Made by a program: the position numbers and the translations under genes. From assembly GCF_003725735.1 (NCBI RefSeq), contig NZ_RJTM01000107.1:44373-108372 (forward strand): a DNA stretch of 64,000 nt, read 5' to 3'. This stretch comes from Sinomicrobium pectinilyticum (GTDB taxonomy: Bacteria; Bacteroidota; Bacteroidia; Flavobacteriales; Flavobacteriaceae). Below the pieces are notes generated by a model that was not told the DNA's origin, made no database searches, and saw nothing but the letters and a program-made list of their open reading frames with translations. Below are positions 8,319 through 18,006 of the stretch, one piece after another (the first letter of the stretch is position 1; every line of letters starts with the position of its first letter).

Positions 8319-11300
8319 ATGAAAAAATTTCTTTCCGGAAGGAAGGGGTGGATGCTGTATGTCAAATTTAAAACAAAAACGAAGATCAGTACCATACTCT
8401 TGAGTATTGTATTGTTGACAGCACAGGCAAATACTTCCTATTCCCAAAAATCCAGGATATCCCTGGACATGCATAACATCACTATAGCACGTCTGATAGA
8501 TGTTATAGAAAGTAAGAGCGATTACCATTTTGTGTACAAGACCAGGGATGTGGACCTGGAACGAAAAGTATCCGTCAAAGCCGAGGAAGAAGAGATCACC
8601 TCGGTGCTGGACCGCATTTTCGGAAATACCGGAACCGCATATAATATTGTAAAAAAACAAATATTTCTCACCGTTAAGGAAACAAAAGAAAAGACGGATG
8701 GCCAAGGAACAGCAGAAATCCGGCAAATACAGATAAGTGGTATAGTGAAGGACGGGAATGGAAATGTTCTGCCAGGTGTAACCGTCATGGAGAAGGGCAC
8801 ACAGAACGGAACGGCGACCGATTTTGACGGGAATTACGAACTTTTGGTCTCGGGGACAAATGCTGTTTTATCCTTTAGCTATATTGGGTTTGTAACAAAA
8901 GAAGTCCCTGTAAACGGCCTTACTGCGATAGATGTGGTTCTGAAAGAAGACGTTTCCGAACTAGATGAGGTTATCGTAGTGGCATACGGAACACAGAAAA
9001 AGGAAAACCTTACGGGTGCTGTAGTTTCCGTAAGCAGCGAAAAACTGGCTAACCGTCCCGTAGCCTCCACGCAAAATGCCCTTCAGGGAATAGCCCCGGG
9101 GGTAACCATACTGCAACGCCCCGGGGATGTGGGGCGTAATTCCGACGGAACAAGCGGTAATACCGGGGGGATAACCATAAGGGGACGCAGTAACCTCGGT
9201 TCTCCCGGTCCTATGTATGTCATAGACGGAATCCCTGCAACATCACAGGAATTTGCATCGTTGAATGCCAATGATATAGCAAGTATGTCGGTGCTTAAAG
9301 ATGCTTCTTCTGCCGCTCTTTACGGTTCACGCGCAGCAAACGGGGTCATTGTGGTTACGACCAACCGCGGAGGAGGGGAAAAGGCCACTGTACAGTTCAA
9401 TACCAGCTACGGATGGCAATCCGCTACCAGGTTACCCGATTATGTAAATTCTGCGGACTATGCTGCTTTGTATAATGAAGCATTGGGCAATAAGGGAAGG
9501 GACCCGCTTTATACCGAAGACCAGATAAGAAAGTTTGCAGATGGTTCCGAGCCGGACCTGTATCCCAATACGGACTGGTATAAGACCGTACTGCACTCGG
9601 CAGCGCCGCAAAGGGAAGCCAGTCTTAATATCAGTGCACCGGGGAAAATTACCAATTACTACCTGGGCCTTACATATTTTGACCAGGAATCCCTGATACC
9701 GGGTAAAAAACAGGACCGTATCGTTGCCAAACTCAATACCGAAAGCCATATCGTAGAGAACTTGTTGAAAGTCGCCACAAATTTCTCTTTTATCAAACAG
9801 GATTTTGATCGTGACGGTGGAAACATGAGCTGGACAGAGCTCAATCGCTCCCTTCCTACATCGGTAGTACGCCAGTCCAACGGAGAGTGGGGCTCCATAG
9901 ACGGAGGGGTTGCCAATGCACAAACGGCACAACGCAACCAGTTACGCATACTGGAAGAAGGAGGTAGCGGCTGGGACAGGGACAATTACCTGCAGCTCGC
10001 CACAAATGCAACGCTTACTCCCCTGGAAGGACTGACCATTAATGGACTTACCTCTCTCAAATATACCAATTCCAATTCCTGGTCTTTTAACAGTACCATA
10101 GATCCCATAAACAATTTCCTCACCGGGGATATAATGAACTCCACGAGGGTAACACCTAATGAAATGACGGAATACTGGAGAAAAAGACAGGAATTCCTCA
10201 TCCAGGGAACTGTAGATTACGAACGCCGTTTCGGAGAGCAACACTTTGCGAAGATCACCGTTGGTGCCAGCCAGGAAAGCAATGTTTTCAGGACTGCTTT
10301 CATCGGGAGGAAAAATTTCCCCAACAACGATATGGAAACCGTAGGCAGTGGCTCCGGGAATTCGGAAGACATAAGTTCTGACAACGACGGACAGGCCAAC
10401 AGGAGCAACCAGGAAGAATGGGCCATGCGTTCCTTTTTCGGAAGGCTCAATTACACGTTTGCCGATAAATACCTGCTGGAAGCCAATACACGGATAGATT
10501 ATTCTTCCCGTTTTCATCCCGATCACAGGCGGGCCGTATTCCCGTCTTTCTCTGCCGGGTGGATTGTTTCGAAGGAATCCTTTATGGAAAACATTTCCTG
10601 GCTCGATCACCTGAAAATCCGTGGGTCCTGGGGTTCGTTGGGGAACCAGAATGTCGTTACGATAGGTAACTATTTCGATGTGCTGAACCTTGATTATTCC
10701 TATAATTTCGAAGATACCGCACAAGGCGGGGCCTGGCAGGGCCGGGGTTCTAATATTTCAGCCACCTGGGAAAAGGTGAAAATGCTGGATATAGGGCTAG
10801 ATATTAACCTCTTTGGTAACAGGGTAAATATTGTAACCGATTACTATGTTAAAAGAACCGAAGGTATACTCACACAATTACCCGTCTTGAGTACTTACGG
10901 ATTTCCGAATAGCGGCATTCCTTATGTCAATGCTGCCGAAATCAGGAACAGAGGTTTTGAACTTGCGGTCAATTATTCCGACAGGATAGGAGAGGATTTC
11001 CGGTTTACTATCGGCGGAAACCTTTCCTCCATAGATAACGAGATACTGAACCTGGGGCAGGGTGTCGAAGAAAGGATAAACAGCTACTGGATAGAAAGAG
11101 TAGGTGGGTCCGTAGGTGATTTTTACGGTTATCGGGCCGATGGCCTTTTCAGGGATGTTGCAGATGTGGAAAATCACGCGTACCAGTCGGCCGCGACTGC
11201 TCCCGGAGATATTAAATACAGGGATGTGAATGGTGACGGGATGATCAATGAACAGGACCGTGTGGTTATCGGTAACGATGTTCCGTGGTTCAATTACGGT

Positions 11301-11771
11301 TTTAACCTGAGTGCCGAATACAAAGGGATCAGTTTTGAGGTACTTACCTATGGGGTCGGTAAAGTAAAGACCTACCTGGCCAATGAAGCCTCTTTCCCTT
11401 TCTTTAACGGTGCGGGGATAAAAGAAGAACTGAAAAACAGGTGGACAGAAGCCAATCCGGATCCGGATGCAGACTTTCCACGGTTGTTACTGTCACAGGA
11501 CGGAACACATAATTACGAAAATATATCCTCCTTCTGGTTATTCAATGCTGCTTATTTCCGGGTACGTTCCATTACCCTCGGGTATACTTTTCCGGAGGAG
11601 ATCAGCAAAAAACTGGGGATGACCATGCTGCGCGTATACGGCACTTCCAACAACCCGCTTACGTTCATGGCCGACAAACGCCTGGCTGATTACGATCCGG
11701 AACTGGGATCGGGCCGGGGAGGTTATCCCGGGATAAAGACCTTTTCCCTCGGATTCAATTTCAGGTTTTAA
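8319..11771 (+). CDS. SusC/RagA family TonB-linked outer membrane protein with STN domain
   Basis: 1150 residues. The signal peptide ends near TSYSQ. An STN (secretin/TonB short N-terminal) domain at about 45-115 is the part that talks to the FecR anti-sigma factor. A carboxypeptidase-regulatory-like domain follows at about 137-220, carrying a SusC-type YGTQKKENLTGAV motif at its end. The TonB plug comes next (DVGRNSDG..., VLKDASSAALYGSRAANG), then the 22-strand barrel to the C-terminal FNFRF. It imports oligosaccharide or glycopeptide ligand across the outer membrane with the SusD partner. Presence of the STN domain together with the adjacent sigma/FecR pair indicates ligand-induced expression of the locus. 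Confidence 0.96.
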   Translation: MKKFLSGRKGWMLYVKFKTKTKISTILLSIVLLTAQANTSYSQKSRISLDMHNITIARLIDVIESKSDYHFVYKTRDVDLERKVSVKAEEEEITSVLDRIFGNTGTAYNIVKKQIFLTVKETKEKTDGQGTAEIRQIQISGIVKDGNGNVLPGVTVMEKGTQNGTATDFDGNYELLVSGTNAVLSFSYIGFVTKEVPVNGLTAIDVVLKEDVSELDEVIVVAYGTQKKENLTGAVVSVSSEKLANRPVASTQNALQGIAPGVTILQRPGDVGRNSDGTSGNTGGITIRGRSNLGSPGPMYVIDGIPATSQEFASLNANDIASMSVLKDASSAALYGSRAANGVIVVTTNRGGGEKATVQFNTSYGWQSATRLPDYVNSADYAALYNEALGNKGRDPLYTEDQIRKFADGSEPDLYPNTDWYKTVLHSAAPQREASLNISAPGKITNYYLGLTYFDQESLIPGKKQDRIVAKLNTESHIVENLLKVATNFSFIKQDFDRDGGNMSWTELNRSLPTSVVRQSNGEWGSIDGGVANAQTAQRNQLRILEEGGSGWDRDNYLQLATNATLTPLEGLTINGLTSLKYTNSNSWSFNSTIDPINNFLTGDIMNSTRVTPNEMTEYWRKRQEFLIQGTVDYERRFGEQHFAKITVGASQESNVFRTAFIGRKNFPNNDMETVGSGSGNSEDISSDNDGQANRSNQEEWAMRSFFGRLNYTFADKYLLEANTRIDYSSRFHPDHRRAVFPSFSAGWIVSKESFMENISWLDHLKIRGSWGSLGNQNVVTIGNYFDVLNLDYSYNFEDTAQGGAWQGRGSNISATWEKVKMLDIGLDINLFGNRVNIVTDYYVKRTEGILTQLPVLSTYGFPNSGIPYVNAAEIRNRGFELAVNYSDRIGEDFRFTIGGNLSSIDNEILNLGQGVEERINSYWIERVGGSVGDFYGYRADGLFRDVADVENHAYQSAATAPGDIKYRDVNGDGMINEQDRVVIGNDVPWFNYGFNLSAEYKGISFEVLTYGVGKVKTYLANEASFPFFNGAGIKEELKNRWTEANPDPDADFPRLLLSQDGTHNYENISSFWLFNAAYFRVRSITLGYTFPEEISKKLGMTMLRVYGTSNNPLTFMADKRLADYDPELGSGRGGYPGIKTFSLGFNFRF

Positions 11772-11801
11772 CCCCTTGTTAATGGTATAAAGTATAAAAA
11801 A

Positions 11802-13451
11802 ATGAGAAAGACAATTCTATATACATGTACGGCACTTCTAATGTTTACCGTATCCTGTTCCGATGATTTCCTGGAAAGACCGCCGCTGGATGACGTTTCC
11901 GAAGAAACATTCTGGAAAACGGAAGAAGACCTGTACAAGGCTGTAAACGGTATCTACAGCCAGTTGCCCGCCGAGGGATTTATCTATGACGACGGTTCTT
12001 CCGATAATGCACATGCGCAATACCCCTGGGAAAGTAAAGCCACGGTAATCTCGGCAGGAAGTATAATTACCGCAGATGATGCAGGCTGGGGATATGAAGA
12101 CAAGCGTCGCTGTAACTATTTCCTGGAAAATGCGGATGCCGTGGAAAATGCGGACCCGGACCTGCTTAACAGGTACAAGGCAGAAGTGCGTTTTGTACGG
12201 GCTTATTCCTATTTCCGGATGATGTGTAAATTCGGAGCCGTTCCCCTGGTGACCCGTACGCTCGAAATAAATGAAGTGGATATTCCCCGTACCCCGAGAG
12301 AAGAAGTACTGGATTTCATTGTAACGGAACTGGAAGACATTGCGGAAATACTCCCGGTAACTTATCCGGGAGGAAAACCCCATGAAAAAGGCAGGATCAC
12401 CCGTGGGGCAGCCCTAGCCCTTAAAGCAAGGGCCCATCTTTACGAAGGGCAATGGCAGGAAGCTGTGGATGCCGCCCAAAAAGTAATGGACCTGGGGATA
12501 TACGACCTCTTTAAACTGGATGCCGAAAGCGATATTAACCTGGAAGATAACTACAGTCATTGGGTTGACTTCGACGATGAACAGGACAAGCAGAACTTCA
12601 GGCTGGGCTTACGCAGTTATGAGACATTATTTCACGAAGAATATGAAGGAAATAGCGAAGTGATCCTGGACAGGCAACGTATAGCCCAGATCGATGATAA
12701 TTTTCTCAACACCTATCTGCCTCCCGGTACTATCGGCGGATGGAGTTCCGTAACCCCCACACAGGAACTGGTAAACAGCTACAACAGTTATAAGACAGGA
12801 GAACCAGTAATCCTTCCCGCACCGGAACAAAGGGCTGAATGGTACAACAGCGGAGATCCTGCCTTTGAAGAAGAGTTCCGCAACCGGGACCCGCGCCTGT
12901 ACGCAACTGTAATGTTTCCCGGGGCACCGTGGAATGCCATAGAAGACGGATTTGTATTCGAATGGGTACAAGGGGCTTCCAATATGTCGCAGACCGGTTA
13001 TAACTTCCGGAAACTTGTCGATCCGAAGATATACCGGGAAAATATAGGGAACTACGCCAATGTTATTCTCCTGCGCTATGCCGAAGTCCTGCTGACCTAT
13101 GCCGAAGCCAAAAATGAACTGAGCGGTCCCGATACCGGTATTTATGATGTCCTGGACGATATACGGGAAAGAGCGGGCATGCCTTCTGTAGACAGGAATT
13201 TATATAACACCCAGGAGAAATTGCGGGAAGTGATCCGCAATGAAAGAAGAGTAGAGCTTGCCCTGGAAGGTCATCGGTATATGGATATCCGCAGATGGCA
13301 GATCGCCCCGGTAGTGATGAAGAATATCAAAAACCTGAAGAACACTATTGCACAGGACCGGGTATGGGAAGATAAATTATACCTCATGCCCGTACCGCAA
13401 TCGCAAATGGATCTGTCCGAAGGTGTACTGGAACAAAACCCGGGATATTGA
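11802..13451 (+). CDS. RagB/SusD family nutrient-binding outer membrane lipoprotein
   Basis: 549 residues. A lipoprotein signal ends in FTVSC, followed by SDD, an acidic export signal typical of surface lipoproteins in the phylum. The N-terminal DDFLERPPLDDVSEETFW block and the C-terminal EVLLTYAEAKNEL...RRVELALEGHRYMDIRRW block are the SusD hallmarks. It is a TPR-type helical lid over SusC that captures the glycan. It starts 30 bp after susC and is surely cotranscribed with it. Confidence 0.96.
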   Translation: MRKTILYTCTALLMFTVSCSDDFLERPPLDDVSEETFWKTEEDLYKAVNGIYSQLPAEGFIYDDGSSDNAHAQYPWESKATVISAGSIITADDAGWGYEDKRRCNYFLENADAVENADPDLLNRYKAEVRFVRAYSYFRMMCKFGAVPLVTRTLEINEVDIPRTPREEVLDFIVTELEDIAEILPVTYPGGKPHEKGRITRGAALALKARAHLYEGQWQEAVDAAQKVMDLGIYDLFKLDAESDINLEDNYSHWVDFDDEQDKQNFRLGLRSYETLFHEEYEGNSEVILDRQRIAQIDDNFLNTYLPPGTIGGWSSVTPTQELVNSYNSYKTGEPVILPAPEQRAEWYNSGDPAFEEEFRNRDPRLYATVMFPGAPWNAIEDGFVFEWVQGASNMSQTGYNFRKLVDPKIYRENIGNYANVILLRYAEVLLTYAEAKNELSGPDTGIYDVLDDIRERAGMPSVDRNLYNTQEKLREVIRNERRVELALEGHRYMDIRRWQIAPVVMKNIKNLKNTIAQDRVWEDKLYLMPVPQSQMDLSEGVLEQNPGY

Positions 13452-13559
13452 CAATAATGGTTTGATATAGTGAAATATTCAATAAAAAGCCGGGAGACAA
13501 AACATAAAGTCCGATTTGAGTTGACCGGAACCGGTTGACAGAGTTAGTTAGTTGACAGG

Positions 13560-13587
13560 CTGTCCCCTGTCTGAAGGCAGGGGCAGT
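13560..13587 (+). terminator. Hairpin after susD
   Basis: The CTGTCCCCTG / CAGGGGCAG stem has one bulged base and is followed by TTTT. It is about 110 bp after the susD stop. It probably reduces read-through from susCD into the peptidase genes, as is usual in such loci. Confidence 0.55.
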
Positions 13588-13665
13588 TTTAATGTAGGAG
13601 GAGATTGTGATACCCCCCATCCTGGCCGATATAAATACTGAATTTAACCACTAAACTTTATAAAA

Positions 13666-15246
13666 ATGAAAAGAAAAATTATTTTGAGAATGATGGCCCT
13701 CATGGCTATGGTGTTGTTTTATGCTTGTGTACCGGACGATACTGTGCCGGAAACTCCGGATAATCCCGATGAGGTAAATTATACATCCGATTATGCCTAT
13801 AACCTCAATGTCATATACTTTGTGTCCAATGACAGGCAGGTCAACGAGGATTATGAAGAGAGGATCAGTAAAATAATGCTGGAGGGACAACAATTTTTTG
13901 CCGACTGGATGCAACACTGGGGTTATGGCAATAAAACCTTCGGATTGCTGAAGGACGAGATTAAGCAACGGGTAAAAATTCATCTTATTCAGGGAGAAAA
14001 GAGTTCCGAAAACTACCCTTACGAGGGAGGGGCATCGGCAGTAAAAGAAGAAATAGATGCCTATTTTGCCGAGCACCCGGAAGAAAAGGCCAGCGATCAC
14101 AACCTGATCATCTGTGCGGTAAATGAAAAACTGGACGAAGGAGAGGAAATGGAAGTCGGCGTACCCTTTTACGGTATCGGACGGGATGCCTACGCGCTTG
14201 ATTATCCCGGGATGTGTTATGATAACCTCGGAACCGGGGGAGATGTGGGGTGGAAAGCTACCGTGTGGATAGGCGGACTGTACCACGAAATGGGGCATGG
14301 CCTTAACCTGCCGCATTGCGGGTCTACATTAACCGAATCCGAAAGTAGCGATTACGGCACCTCCCTCATGGGCCCCGGGAATTCCACTTTTGGTATCAGT
14401 CCTACGTTTTTGGCGCATTCAAGTGGGGCTATAGTGAATAACTGCCAGGTTTTTTCCAAGGAAAATAAAATGTTTTATACGGATACGAATGCTCATGTAA
14501 ACGCATTACGGGCCTATTACGAAGACGGGGATATTATTGTTTCTGGTTCTTATGTGACCGATATCCCGGTGACCGATATTACCTATTACCACAAACCGGG
14601 AACTGATCCCGGGGGATACCGCGCCGTTACCTGGGTAGGTGAACCATTGACAGATAACAGCTTTTCCATCCGTATGCCGGTATCCGAATTCAAGGAAAAA
14701 GAAAACAACGAATATACGTTCAGCATTATCCTGCACCACGAAAACGGGAACAATACCTGGACAGATTTCAATTATGCCTTTCAATCCGATATTCCCGATA
14801 TAGATATCAGCATAGGACAGCAGGATGTTTACGATAAAAGTAACTGGCAGGTAACGGGCTTCAGTTCCGAAGAAACGGTTAACGAAGACGGGGCAGCCAT
14901 TAACATTCTGGACGGTAGCCCACAGACCTACTGGCATTCCAGGTGGAATACGGATACGGCAGGCTACCCGCATTATCTCGTCATTGATACGGGAGAAGAA
15001 TTATCTGCAAAAGGATTCGTAATACACCAGCGGGTAGGAAAACGGGCTGTTAAAGCATATGAAATAGAAGTAAGCAATGATAACGCCTCCTGGGAAACTG
15101 TGATACAGGGAGACCTGGAAGATACTTATGAACAGGTTATCGAACTGGCAGAAGAAACGAATTTCCGCTATTTCCGGTTTACGGCCAAATCCTCTCACGA
15201 CGGTGAACAATTTGCCGCACTGGCGGAAATCGGGGTGTATTACTGA
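13666..15246 (+). CDS. Metzincin-like zinc metallopeptidase lipoprotein with C-terminal F5/8 type C domain
   Basis: 526 residues. A hydrophobic N-terminus ends in a cysteine (LFYAC), so a lipoprotein is likely. The peptidase domain has the elongated zinc motif HEMGHGLNLPH (first His about residue 207), followed by a probable Met-turn in TSLMGPG. Metzincins normally have Gly at the position where this protein has Asn. The C-terminal ~130 residues form an F5/8-type C (discoidin/CBM32-like) domain (TYWHSRW, RYFRF) that is clearly related to the tail of the M60 protein downstream. It probably cuts glycoprotein substrate at the cell surface. I cannot assign a MEROPS family with certainty. Confidence 0.82.
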   Translation: MKRKIILRMMALMAMVLFYACVPDDTVPETPDNPDEVNYTSDYAYNLNVIYFVSNDRQVNEDYEERISKIMLEGQQFFADWMQHWGYGNKTFGLLKDEIKQRVKIHLIQGEKSSENYPYEGGASAVKEEIDAYFAEHPEEKASDHNLIICAVNEKLDEGEEMEVGVPFYGIGRDAYALDYPGMCYDNLGTGGDVGWKATVWIGGLYHEMGHGLNLPHCGSTLTESESSDYGTSLMGPGNSTFGISPTFLAHSSGAIVNNCQVFSKENKMFYTDTNAHVNALRAYYEDGDIIVSGSYVTDIPVTDITYYHKPGTDPGGYRAVTWVGEPLTDNSFSIRMPVSEFKEKENNEYTFSIILHHENGNNTWTDFNYAFQSDIPDIDISIGQQDVYDKSNWQVTGFSSEETVNEDGAAINILDGSPQTYWHSRWNTDTAGYPHYLVIDTGEELSAKGFVIHQRVGKRAVKAYEIEVSNDNASWETVIQGDLEDTYEQVIELAEETNFRYFRFTAKSSHDGEQFAALAEIGVYY

Positions 15247-15308
15247 AAAAAGTCATACATCTTGTATTAACCCTGAAACTTATTTATTAACCATAAATCC
15301 AAATACTT

Positions 15309-17087
15309 ATGAAACATTCTTATGTGAATCTTAACCTGGTTATACTGCTCCTGGTCTTTGCAGGGGGAGTATTTTCCTGCGGTGTACCATCCGAAACAGA
15401 TCCGGAAGGACCTTCCGTTCCCGGCGATGATGAAATAATTGTCGAAGAAATCCTGGAATTCAACGAGACGCCTTCCGGTACACAGGAAGCAGCAAGGCTC
15501 GGTCAGTCCAATCCCGCTTCCGATTTCACGCCTACGGGTTTTTATCTCCCTCCGAATACCGAACTTGTTGTAAAGGTAGACCAGTTAGAACCGGGAAGCG
15601 GCACTCCCGTATTGCTCATAGGTTCGTATTCGAGGTACGAAGCCAAGTGGAACCCGACGGAAATAGCACTGACCGATGGCATCAATACGGTTCCCGGCGA
15701 TGAATACGGAGGCATTATGTACATACGGTACAATACCGGTGAAGGTAATATCGCTTCCGGGCAGGTTCGTATCGAATTTATGGACGGACATCAGCCCATG
15801 CCGTATTTTGTACACGGAGAAACGACCAACGGGCAATGGCAAACCATGCTCGACACCTGGACAGATGCCCCTGATGTATTGCTGGTCAGTGACAAAGCCA
15901 TTATAGTGGCCTCTATGGATAAGGCCCTTCAATACCGCGATGAAGATCAGAACCAGTTACTTACCACTGCTGAACAGATACTGGATGCCGAAGCAGCTAT
16001 CAGCGGCCAGGACGGTTCCGCACCGGAACACCAACGGAATACCCATCGGTTACTGATGACGGAGACCGATATGGAAGATACTTTTATGGCTGCCACATGG
16101 TACCGGACCTGGTACCATCGGGATGTGGTAAACCATATTCTTACGGTGGACGGATTGGGTAACGACGGCTGGGGCCCCTGGCACGAATTGGGACACATGC
16201 ACCAGCAGGGAGCCTGGACGTGGGACGGATTGGGTGAAGTAACCGTGAATATTTATTCTCTTGCGGCAGAAAGAGCAATGGGTGTAACGCCTTCACGGAT
16301 GGTCAGGGACGGCGTGTGGTATGCCGTAGCCGATTATCTTGCGCTGCCCGATGAAGAAAGGGATTTTAACAGTGCTGCAGCAAGTTTATTTGTACGTCTC
16401 GGTATGTTTCAGCAACTATGGCTTGCGTATGGTGATACTTTTTTTCAGCAGTTGCATAAACAAACCAGGGAAGAACAGCCAAACCCGGGAAGCACGGAAG
16501 CCGAAATGCGTTATTTTATGCTGAAAGCCTGTGAAATATCCGGCAATGACCTGGGTGATTTTTTTCAGAAATGGGGATTGAAAGTAAGCACCTCCGTTTA
16601 TGACGAAATCGCGGCATTAAACTTGTCGGAACCGGAAGAAGACCTGACGGAACTGACCGACGACCCGGACTGGGAAAGCCGATGGCTGATAACAGATTAC
16701 AGTTCCCAGGAAACGAGCGGGGAAAACGGTAGGGCTTCAAATATTATTGACGGTGACCCCGCAACATACTGGCATTCGCAGTGGTCCGGTGATAACGCGG
16801 CGGAATATCCGCATCATGTGAGTGTGGACATGAAAGGAGCTACTGCGGTGAATGGTTTTACCTTAACACAACGCGACGGCCAGCGAAAAGTAAAGGACCT
16901 GGAAATACTGGTAAGTAATGACAATACAAACTGGGAAAGCCTCGGAGATCATGTGCTGGAAGAAACCGCTGCACCACAGAATATAGACCTGCCGGAAAGC
17001 CAATCTTTCCGGTATTTTAAACTGGTCATGAAATCGGCTTATGACGGACTTCAGTTTGCCGCAATGGCTGAAGTTACAGTATATTAA
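15309..17087 (+). CDS. M60 family (enhancin-like) metallopeptidase with C-terminal F5/8 type C domain, lipoprotein
   Basis: 592 residues. The lipoprotein signal ends in GVFSCG. The catalytic motif HELGH lies in WGPWHELGHMHQQ (about residue 290), with the downstream Glu in GLGEVTVN. It is closely similar to the first M60 protein (586-1950) over its whole length. After residue ~455 it continues into an F5/8-type C domain (TYWHSQW, FRYFKLVMKS) that would bind galactose-type sugars on the target. It is the last gene of the locus, 62 bp after the metzincin gene, and is followed by a terminator. Confidence 0.92.
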   Translation: MKHSYVNLNLVILLLVFAGGVFSCGVPSETDPEGPSVPGDDEIIVEEILEFNETPSGTQEAARLGQSNPASDFTPTGFYLPPNTELVVKVDQLEPGSGTPVLLIGSYSRYEAKWNPTEIALTDGINTVPGDEYGGIMYIRYNTGEGNIASGQVRIEFMDGHQPMPYFVHGETTNGQWQTMLDTWTDAPDVLLVSDKAIIVASMDKALQYRDEDQNQLLTTAEQILDAEAAISGQDGSAPEHQRNTHRLLMTETDMEDTFMAATWYRTWYHRDVVNHILTVDGLGNDGWGPWHELGHMHQQGAWTWDGLGEVTVNIYSLAAERAMGVTPSRMVRDGVWYAVADYLALPDEERDFNSAAASLFVRLGMFQQLWLAYGDTFFQQLHKQTREEQPNPGSTEAEMRYFMLKACEISGNDLGDFFQKWGLKVSTSVYDEIAALNLSEPEEDLTELTDDPDWESRWLITDYSSQETSGENGRASNIIDGDPATYWHSQWSGDNAAEYPHHVSVDMKGATAVNGFTLTQRDGQRKVKDLEILVSNDNTNWESLGDHVLEETAAPQNIDLPESQSFRYFKLVMKSAYDGLQFAAMAEVTVY

Positions 17088-17113
17088 CCTGCTTAAGCTA
17101 CACTTTTTTATCT

Positions 17114-17140
17114 ACAGGCCCGGTGGTATTCCGGGCCTGT
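17114..17140 (+). terminator. Rho-independent terminator closing the glycoprotein locus
   Basis: A perfect 10-bp GC-rich stem (ACAGGCCCGG / CCGGGCCTGT) with a 7-nt loop, followed by TTTCTTTGTT. Confidence 0.85.
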
Positions 17141-17302
17141 TTCTTTGTTATTTGCTATACGCCAGGTATTCCGGCCGTAGCGACGATATACTTTCCGGGG
17201 TTGTCCCGGAAAGATGCTTTTCTATAAATGCGGAAAAACCATATTGGTTTTCTCCCTGATAGTTTGCTGTGCAGCATTGGCATGGTGCGGATGTGGACAT
17301 GG

Positions 17303-17974
17303 CTATTTGTTTTTAAGATTTGATTTTTGTACATAATTTTTAACCGATTCCGGTACCGGGATATTTCCCTCCAGTAGCGGATCACTCACGGGAGCCCCGA
17401 TTGTTTCGGATATCGGAACTATTCCTGCCCATACAGGCAGTTGCAGGTCTTCTTTTTCGTCAACGACATCTCCTGTACGTATTTTTGCAGAAGCTGAGTC
17501 GATTTTTATCTCTATAACCAGCGTGGCACGGAGTTCTTTATCATTAGGCTGCCGTACATATTCCCAGTGGTCCGGGACCATATGGTTTATAATACAACGG
17601 AGCGCGTGCATCTTTTCATGATCATCTTCTATGGATTTTACACTGCCGAAGATGTTTACCGACCGGTAATTGGCCGAATGATGAAACGCAGACCTGGCCA
17701 GTACAAGTCCATCCAGGTGCGTTACGGACACACAGGCTTCTCCTGCTTCCAGGAGACAGGACATCATCCGGTTTTTTAACGAACCATGTATATATAGTTT
17801 ATCCCCGTCCCGTCCGTAAGCGGTAGGGATAACAATGGCCTTTTCGTTCCAGGTGTAAGCAATATGGCATAAGAATCCGGCATCGAGAATACCGTTTATT
17901 TCTTCCTGGTCATAAGAAGCCCGTTTTGGGCCCCGGGTCACTTTGTTTAAAGCGGAAATTTCATAATCCGGCAT
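17303..17974 (-). CDS. Pyridoxamine 5'-phosphate oxidase family (FMN-binding split-barrel) protein
   Basis: 223 residues. It resembles the Pyridox_ox_2/NimA-like branch of the flavin-binding split-barrel fold: FLCHIAYTWNEKAIVIPTAYGRDGDKLYIHGS at about 34-66 forms the first strands and the FMN phosphate-contact region, and SVNIFGSVKSIEDDHEK is a conserved strand pair. Members bind FMN (or F420/heme) and act in redox or detoxification chemistry rather than true PLP synthesis. It sits 32 bp downstream of the osmC-like gene and divergent from a MocR-type regulator, a frequent pairing, so control by that regulator is likely. Confidence 0.85.
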   Translation of the reverse strand: MPDYEISALNKVTRGPKRASYDQEEINGILDAGFLCHIAYTWNEKAIVIPTAYGRDGDKLYIHGSLKNRMMSCLLEAGEACVSVTHLDGLVLARSAFHHSANYRSVNIFGSVKSIEDDHEKMHALRCIINHMVPDHWEYVRQPNDKELRATLVIEIKIDSASAKIRTGDVVDEKEDLQLPVWAGIVPISETIGAPVSDPLLEGNIPVPESVKNYVQKSNLKNK

Positions 17975-18006
17975 AACGTGTCATTTTTTGATTGAAGATA
18001 TATTTG

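Noticed and set aside
9942..10724. 260-codon open frame on the minus strand inside susC
   Set aside because: It is antisense to an unmistakable SusC barrel, with no recognisable protein features; it follows from codon bias of the sense gene.
13651..14316. 221-codon minus-strand frame over the metzincin lipoprotein gene
   Set aside because: It is a shadow of the plus-strand gene, which has a signal peptide, zinc motif and F5/8-C domain.
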